Source: JAFAGX01 sp963759875 | GTDB taxonomy: Bacteria > Acidobacteriota > Terriglobia > Terriglobales > Acidobacteriaceae | Direction: 5' to 3' | Length of the DNA: 64,000 bases | NCBI GenBank assembly: GCA_963759875.1 | Contig: CAVXBB010000015.1 | Coordinates: forward strand, 1,674,001-1,738,000 | In this document: one piece after another, positions 60,086 through 64,000 of the stretch | Layout of the letters: each line of letters opens with the position of its first letter | Numbering within the stretch: position 1 is the first letter of the stretch | Program-made: the position numbers and the translations under genes | Notes under the pieces: model-generated | Databases searched by the model: none | Told to the model about the DNA's origin: nothing | Seen by the model: only the letters and a program-made list of their open reading frames with translations

Positions 60086-60105
60086 CGCGGGCGCCCTCGC
60101 CCGCG
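60086..60105. repeat. REP palindrome CGCGGGCG-CCCT-CGCCCGCG, copy A
   Basis: Perfect 8+8 arms with a 4-base loop, preceded by TGTGG, directly after the rRNA terminator and 8 bases before the transposase stop. Confidence 0.85.
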
Positions 60106-60113
60106 AAGGGTTG

Positions 60114-60650
60114 TTAGATCCCGATCTCGCGATCAATCCACAACCACCGATATTCCACCGCCGTTCGCACCAATCCTGCCTCCACTGGGTTCTGCCGGAT
60201 ATACTCACACTTTTCCTTCAAGCTCTCATCTGATCGCAACACATGATCGAACGATTCTTCCTCCCAGAGCGGGCCGGAAAGGCTAAGCAGCGTATTGATC
60301 CGATGAGCCGTCGCACTTTTCAGGCATTGCAGAACATCGACCACGGGAAACGGCCAGCCATCCGTATCGCACAACGGCAGAAATAGCAGATGAACATGGT
60401 CAGGCATAATGACAACCGCATAAAGATGAATTCTCGCTTGTGTAGCGCGGGCGCCCTCGCCCGCGAGAATTTGAATCCCTGCCTCGCGAAGACAGTGCTC
60501 AAGGACTAGATTCCGAGCCGCTTCCGGCAGAACCCTCCGCGCTCCCGTGCAGAAAGTGACAAACACCGCAACATCTTCCTTCTGCAGATGCGGAAGCCGT
60601 CGGCGGTATTTGTACTTCGGAAGTAGTGTGGAGTTTGCGGAAGTGTCCAT
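60114..60650 (-). CDS. REP-associated tyrosine transposase (RAYT, Y1/HUH family)
   Basis: 178 residues from ATG 60650 (MDTSANSTLLPKYKYRRRLP). It has the single-strand transposase signatures AVFVTFCTGARRVLP, the HUH motif MPDHVHLLFLP and the catalytic-tyrosine helix EKCEYIRQNPVEAGLV, as well as GPLWEEESFDHVLRSDESLK. RAYTs spread or maintain REP palindromes, and here REPs lie at 60086, 60655 and 60771. A fourth lies inside the gene at 60446-60465, adding an in-frame ILAGEGARATQA stretch between REAGIQ and RIHLYAVVIMP. An upstream ORF extension would read through the 5' REP and is not accepted. Confidence 0.88.
   Translation of the reverse strand: MDTSANSTLLPKYKYRRRLPHLQKEDVAVFVTFCTGARRVLPEAARNLVLEHCLREAGIQILAGEGARATQARIHLYAVVIMPDHVHLLFLPLCDTDGWPFPVVDVLQCLKSATAHRINTLLSLSGPLWEEESFDHVLRSDESLKEKCEYIRQNPVEAGLVRTAVEYRWLWIDREIGI
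60446..60465. repeat. REP palindrome CGCGGGCG-CCCT-CGCCCGCG, copy B, inside the RAYT gene
   Basis: Same 20 bases as copy A and same preceding TGT, but located within the transposase coding region and in frame with it. The flanks TTGTGT-G/AGCGCGG match copy A for about 28 bases. Confidence 0.85.
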
Positions 60651-60654
60651 GTGG

Positions 60655-60673
60655 GGCGGGCGACTCGCCCGCC
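60655..60673. repeat. REP palindrome GGCGGGCGA-C-TCGCCCGCC in the RAYT leader
   Basis: Perfect 9+9 arms with a one-base centre, 5 bases upstream of the transposase ATG. In an mRNA it would form a hairpin over the ribosome binding region. Confidence 0.8.
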
Positions 60674-60770
60674 AATCTGAAATTCCAGACTTACCGGAGA
60701 GACATTTGCCTTGAATGTGACGAATGGACATCCGCTACAACTTTGCTCCGAATCGAGAACGTATCGGGCT

Positions 60771-60790
60771 CGCGGGCGAGGGCGCCCGCG
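60771..60790. repeat. REP palindrome, copy C (inverted orientation)
   Basis: CGCGGGCG-AGGG-CGCCCGCG; the reverse complement of copies A and B, followed by CCAC as expected. It lies between the transposase and the 60898 gene. Confidence 0.85.
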
Positions 60791-60897
60791 CCACGCGTGT
60801 GGGGGGCCTTCGACTGCGATCAGGATAAACTCCGGTGCGCATTTGATTTGCTGCCCGGCTCAGATTACCTTCTTTGCGACAGAACAAGGAGGAAACT

Positions 60898-61494
60898 GTG
60901 AAGCATCTGGCGGCGGTACTGTTTTGGGCAGTGGCTGCTTTGGCGCAGAATTCCGGGCAAGGGACTGGGACTTCGGGTAAACAAGAAGCCGGGTTACCCA
61001 GCGGCGCTACCGCGGCAGATTTGGCGGCGCAGGTACCGGCGTCCCGCGCGGAAGATGTGAACTCGAAAGAGGGACTGCTACGGGCGATGTACGACGTCAT
61101 TTCCGGACCGGCAGGGGATCGTGACTGGAAGCGGTTGCGTTCACTGTTTCTGCCGCAGGCTCGATTGACCCGAGCGGGTAAAAATCCAGACGGGAGCGTG
61201 ACGGTGAACCTGATGAATGTAGACGAATTCATCCAGCTGGCGAGCAATGTTTTCCAGAGCGAAGGATTTTACGAGAAGGCGATTGTGAACCGCGTGCAGA
61301 CGTTTGGAAACGTTGCCCAGGTGTTCAGCAGTTATGAATCGCGACCTGCTCCTGGTGAGAAACCGTTCGACCGCGGCATCAACAGTGTTCAACTACTGAA
61401 CGACGGAAAACGCTGGTGGATTTTGAGCATCTTGTGGGACAAGGAACGCGCGGATAATCCTCTGCCGCGCGATTTTGCGCGATCGGGAAAATAA
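60898..61494 (+). CDS. exported hypothetical protein, NTF2/SnoaL-like
   Basis: 198 residues. GTG 60898 lies 6 bases after AAGGAGG. A signal peptide (KHLAAVLFWAVAALA, cleavage before QNS) is followed by a Gly/Thr-rich linker and a domain with LLRAMYDVISGPAGDRDWKR, LRSLFLPQARLTRAG, NVDEFIQLASNVFQSEGFYE and VAQVFSSYESRPAPGEKPFD, then RWWILSILWDKE. The order (helix, loop, beta-sheet with conserved aromatic end) is that of SnoaL/NTF2-like cone folds, many of which are uncharacterised in Acidobacteriota. Monocistronic, convergent with the TDO-family gene. Confidence 0.8.
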   Translation: MKHLAAVLFWAVAALAQNSGQGTGTSGKQEAGLPSGATAADLAAQVPASRAEDVNSKEGLLRAMYDVISGPAGDRDWKRLRSLFLPQARLTRAGKNPDGSVTVNLMNVDEFIQLASNVFQSEGFYEKAIVNRVQTFGNVAQVFSSYESRPAPGEKPFDRGINSVQLLNDGKRWWILSILWDKERADNPLPRDFARSGK

Positions 61495-61505
61495 TTTTGA
61501 GGTTT

Positions 61506-62228
61506 CTAGTGCGGGCCTCTGGACTTTTCCAGCGATTCATTGGCTTTGGCAGTGATCTGGTTACGCACATCCCACAAATCTTTGTAGAAAAGATGTTCCA
61601 TGCGTTGGTGCAGCACTTCGACGGGAGTGCCCATAGTTCCGATGACTCCTCCGCCAATGATGCGTTGCGCGAGTTTCAAGTGATGGAAGCGAAACAGGTG
61701 AACGCGCTCATCGAAATCCAGCAGGCGCTCGGCGACATCATGAAGGCCAAAAAAATCGTCGTGACGGCGATAAATGTCGTCAACCGTCAACCCGGCTCGG
61801 TGCAGCTGGGCATGAAAGGCATCGCCCAGGCGTGGGCCGATATGCAATAAGGCAAGAAAACCAGGGGAGTCGAGGCCGCTGCCGTGTCCGAGGCCGGCGC
61901 GGATTTTGTGATAGTCGTACGGCGTAATGGTTTCGAGCACGTGCAGCGTGGAAATTGGGAATTCGAGCATGAAGTTGGCGCGCCGCAGCAGACGAGCGGC
62001 ATTAGCAAAATCGCCTTTTTCGATCAGGTCGCGTGCGCGCACCAATTCCCAGGCCGTACCCTTCAACAGCAGCTCCGAGGCTTGATGAAGCACCTGGAAA
62101 GTCAGCTCATCGGGATGGAGCATCTCTTCCGCGGGCTTCTGCAGGGACAGCAACTCATCGGTGCGGAGGTAACGTTCATAATCCGAGTTACCTTTACCGG
62201 GAAGAATCGGCTTTTTCAGATCATCCAT
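61506..62228 (-). CDS. tryptophan 2,3-dioxygenase family heme protein
   Basis: 240 residues from ATG 62228. It follows the TDO fold: YERYLRTDELLSLQKPAEEM, LTFQVLHQASELLLKGTAWE, LRRANFMLEFPISTLHVLET (PF-TL-H distal pocket-like) and FRFHHLKLAQRIIGGGVIGT with a candidate proximal heme His. In TDO proper the substrate loop is GTGGSSG; here it is GTMGTPV. Reaction on tryptophan is therefore not certain; related family members act on other indoles. No kynurenine-pathway gene is next to it. It starts 11 bases after the ABC ATPase stop on the same strand. Confidence 0.82.
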   Translation of the reverse strand: MDDLKKPILPGKGNSDYERYLRTDELLSLQKPAEEMLHPDELTFQVLHQASELLLKGTAWELVRARDLIEKGDFANAARLLRRANFMLEFPISTLHVLETITPYDYHKIRAGLGHGSGLDSPGFLALLHIGPRLGDAFHAQLHRAGLTVDDIYRRHDDFFGLHDVAERLLDFDERVHLFRFHHLKLAQRIIGGGVIGTMGTPVEVLHQRMEHLFYKDLWDVRNQITAKANESLEKSRGPH

Positions 62229-62239
62229 GGCAGAAGCGC

Positions 62240-62959
62240 CTACTGACAGACTCCTTGCGGGGGTTGCCATTGCGGGTCATTTTCCGGCGGCACAATCTCT
62301 CCATCCCGCATGTGAATGATTCGGTCTCCGTATGCGGCGGCGGCGGGATTGTGAGTAATCATCAAGACCGTTTGTCCCAGTTCACGATTGGAATGGCGCA
62401 GCATATTTAACACAATTTCGGAATTCTTGGAGTCGAGATTTCCGGTGGGTTCGTCCGCCAGCACAATGGCGGGCTTGTTGATGAGGGCACGCGCCAGCGC
62501 GACGCGTTGTTGTTCGCCGCCCGAAAGTTCCGAAGGACGATGCGGCAGGCGTTTCTCGAGACCCAACAGACCAATGATGCGGTCGAAATAACCGGCGTCG
62601 CGGTTTCCATTCGAGCCAGCGATATCGAGTGCGATCTCGATGTTGGATTTGGCATTCAGTGTGGGCAGCAAATTGAACTTCTGAAAAACGAATCCGATTT
62701 TGCGTTTGCGAACGCGAGTGCGTTCGGCATCCGAGAGCTGAGCGAGGTCGAAGCCATCAATAACCACATGGCCCGAGTCGGCCTTGGTTAAACCACCGAG
62801 AAGATAAAACAGCGTGGATTTTCCGCTGCCGGATGGGCCGACCACACTGACGAACTCACCTTTTTGAACGCTGAAGGAGACTCCGCGCAGTGCGGGGACC
62901 GCGATTTTACCTATGTGATAGGTCTTGCGCAGATCGACGGCTTCGATGAATTGATCCAT
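62240..62959 (-). CDS. ABC transporter ATP-binding protein, LolD/MacB type
   Basis: 239 residues. Walker A VVGPSGSGKSTLFYLLGGL, Q-loop IGFVFQKFNLLPTL, signature LSGGEQQRVALARALINKP, Walker B IVLADEPTGNLDS and H-loop LMITHNPAAA. The GGLTKADSGHV and DEPTGNLDSK patterns are those of LolD/MacB/FtsE-type exporters. No MacB/FtsX-type permease lies inside the window, so it may serve one encoded elsewhere. ATG 62959 is preferred to the one 3 codons upstream because the domain begins EAVDLRKTYH. Confidence 0.92.
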   Translation of the reverse strand: MDQFIEAVDLRKTYHIGKIAVPALRGVSFSVQKGEFVSVVGPSGSGKSTLFYLLGGLTKADSGHVVIDGFDLAQLSDAERTRVRKRKIGFVFQKFNLLPTLNAKSNIEIALDIAGSNGNRDAGYFDRIIGLLGLEKRLPHRPSELSGGEQQRVALARALINKPAIVLADEPTGNLDSKNSEIVLNMLRHSNRELGQTVLMITHNPAAAAYGDRIIHMRDGEIVPPENDPQWQPPQGVCQ

Positions 62960-63020
62960 CCAATGCATCGATATTACACGATTGGCGAAAACTCAGGGGT
63001 CGATTCGTCTCCAAACAGAA

Positions 63021-63443
63021 TTAAGCGGCGCTGGTCTGGGAAACAGCCCGGGCGGCAGGAGGCTGAGGGCGTTTGGGGCCGCGCTTTCGCACCAGCAATA
63101 AGCGAATCCGTTCCAAAAGTTCGGCGGGGGCATACATTCCCTTGGGAAGGAACACATCGGCGTGACAGTCGCGGTCACAAATCTTAACTTTTCCGGAAAC
63201 GAGAATTGCGGGAGTCTGAGGGGAAAGTGACTTGATCTGCTCGATCAACTTGCCGCCATCCATTCCCGGCATGATTAGGTCGGCAATCACCAGATCAATG
63301 GGCTTGTTCTGAAAAATATCGAGCGCCTGGAGCGTGCTGTTGCATGCAATGACCCGATAGCCTCGAGTTTCCAGCAAGATTTTTCGGATGGAGAGCGCTT
63401 GTTCGTTGTCATCGACGCAAAGGATCGTTCTTTTGGGTTTCAT
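63021..63443 (-). CDS. single-domain response regulator (receiver)
   Basis: 140 residues consisting of one CheY-like receiver: the acidic pair in ILCVDDNEQAL, the phospho-acceptor Asp in LVIADLIMPGMDGGKLIEQI, the Ser of ILVSGKVKI and the Lys of DVFLPKGMYAPAEL. There is no output domain, only a basic Pro/Arg-rich tail (RKRGPKRPQPPAARA). Two Cys (CDRDCHADVF) in the alpha4 region are unusual. The sensor kinase is not in the window. Confidence 0.9.
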   Translation of the reverse strand: MKPKRTILCVDDNEQALSIRKILLETRGYRVIACNSTLQALDIFQNKPIDLVIADLIMPGMDGGKLIEQIKSLSPQTPAILVSGKVKICDRDCHADVFLPKGMYAPAELLERIRLLLVRKRGPKRPQPPAARAVSQTSAA

Positions 63444-63641
63444 TCGTCTTTCCGCAGTGGCGAGCCCAGCGGCGCCGCAATGGAATTTTTTCTGGCTAAC
63501 GGAGAAGCTGAAGCGACTGAAATCCTAAAGTCCGGAAGGACGGCTGTAAAGTGCCGCCGATGCTAATGGCAAACTTTGTCTATTGAAAAAGTTTTGTGAC
63601 TGTGCATCGCTGGAGTTTTCTAGGGTTCTCAGAGCAAGCAC

Positions 63642-64000
63642 TTAAAAAAAGATTTCGCCGCGAATGGTCTCGACAACATTTCCACCGACACGCACATTAA
63701 CCACTCGGTCATCCCTCTTGGAAGCGCGCACGAAAATCCGACTCGCACGTTGCATTTCAACCCCCTGCTCGATCAAAACACGCTGGTCGCTCGGGGCCAC
63801 GTCATTCGCTACCATCCATGCGGCTGCACAACCGGCTGCCGAGCCGGTTGCCGGATCCTCGCCATTGTAGAAGATCATGCGCGCGTGCAATCGGGCTTGG
63901 GGGTCTACTGTTTCTCTGGTGACGAAGTAAAAGAATTTTCCGCCGCTCTTGGCGAGATACTCGGAACAACCGTTAAGATCCACGTGCATCTTGCGCATGA
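63642..64000 (-). CDS. PhzF-family protein, partial (5' end beyond window)
   Basis: C-terminal 119 residues of a PhzF/DAPF-fold isomerase-like protein. The active-site signature GEDPATGSAAGCAAAWMV is intact; it is followed by LIEQGVEMQRASRIFVRA and VRVGGNVVETIRGE. The N-terminal half, with the catalytic Glu, is past 64000. Family members isomerise or racemise small carboxylates; the substrate is not predictable here. 198 bases separate it from the response regulator. Confidence 0.88.
   Translation of the reverse strand, partial: MRKMHVDLNGCSEYLAKSGGKFFYFVTRETVDPQARLHARMIFYNGEDPATGSAAGCAAAWMVANDVAPSDQRVLIEQGVEMQRASRIFVRASKRDDRVVNVRVGGNVVETIRGEIFF

Noticed and set aside
60651..60731. 5' extension of the RAYT ORF to an upstream start
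   Set aside because: It would translate through a perfect REP palindrome, and the family-like start MDTSANS follows it.

Overview
This window is a chromosomal stretch of an Acidobacteriota bacterium, most likely class Terriglobia (16S subdivision 1 type). The evidence is the sequence character of the 16S gene, the compact rrs-tRNA-Ile-tRNA-Ala-rrl-rrf operon, large Ser/Thr kinases and winged-helix proteins carrying TPR arrays, short basic proteins built on RARWAK-like repeats, and abundant GTCATCCTGA-type and GC-rich palindromic dispersed repeats. The assignment is by recognition only; no alignment was run.

Layout. 1-8.2 kb (minus): a four-gene RND efflux operon, mdtA-mdtB-mdtC-outer membrane factor, with 4-base start/stop overlaps but about nine single-base frame breaks. 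8.3-11.8 kb: a tandem universal stress protein, a 1.2 kb non-coding gap and three small proteins (YtxH-like, unknown, lysine-rich). 11.9-13.3 kb: an AT-rich di-heme DUF1111 oxidoreductase that looks foreign. 13.7-15.2 kb (minus): a tightly packed run of seven tiny ORFs, mostly zinc-binding or HTH-like, several broken. 15.5-18.3 kb (minus): lemA, a degenerate nucleotidyltransferase, a TPM/YgcG protein and a basic repeat protein. 18.3-21.4 kb: a cupin, an AAA+ fragment, a DUF962 protein and a second DUF1111 gene of normal composition.

21.6-31.2 kb is dominated by three long membrane-anchored sensor proteins: a kinase-TolB-TPR protein, a winged-helix-TPR protein and a kinase-TPR protein. The last two share the same C-terminal module. 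A small STAS gene with a 57-residue partner lies between them. 31.7-37.1 kb: a tRNA-Asp remnant, an MgtA-type P-type ATPase, a GT4 glycosyltransferase and a truncated hydrolase. 37.6-42.3 kb (plus): a Crp/Fnr regulator, a palindromic operator candidate, an exported protein and an MlaE-MlaF-MlaD lipid transporter whose MlaD carries an OmpA-like tail. 42.8-47.3 kb: a zinc-ribbon membrane protein, an AsmA-like protein and an integrase fragment abutting tRNA-Val.

47.4-53.3 kb is an accessory region rich in repeats: a VapBC pair, the 3' relic of a type ISP restriction enzyme and a nuclease-helicase (DUF2075). 53.8-60.1 kb is the rRNA operon with promoter, boxA-like signals, processing stems and terminator. 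60.1-64 kb holds a REP-associated transposase with REP palindromes around and inside it, an exported protein, a TDO-family protein, an ABC ATPase, a lone receiver domain and a PhzF-family gene cut by the window end.

Functionally the window is mostly envelope and stress biology (efflux, Mg2+ import, lipid transport, AsmA, Spy-like) plus signalling. Many single-base indels and in-frame TGA codons are visible; they cluster in the efflux operon and in the tiny-ORF cassettes, while the 2-3 kb signalling and ATPase genes are intact.
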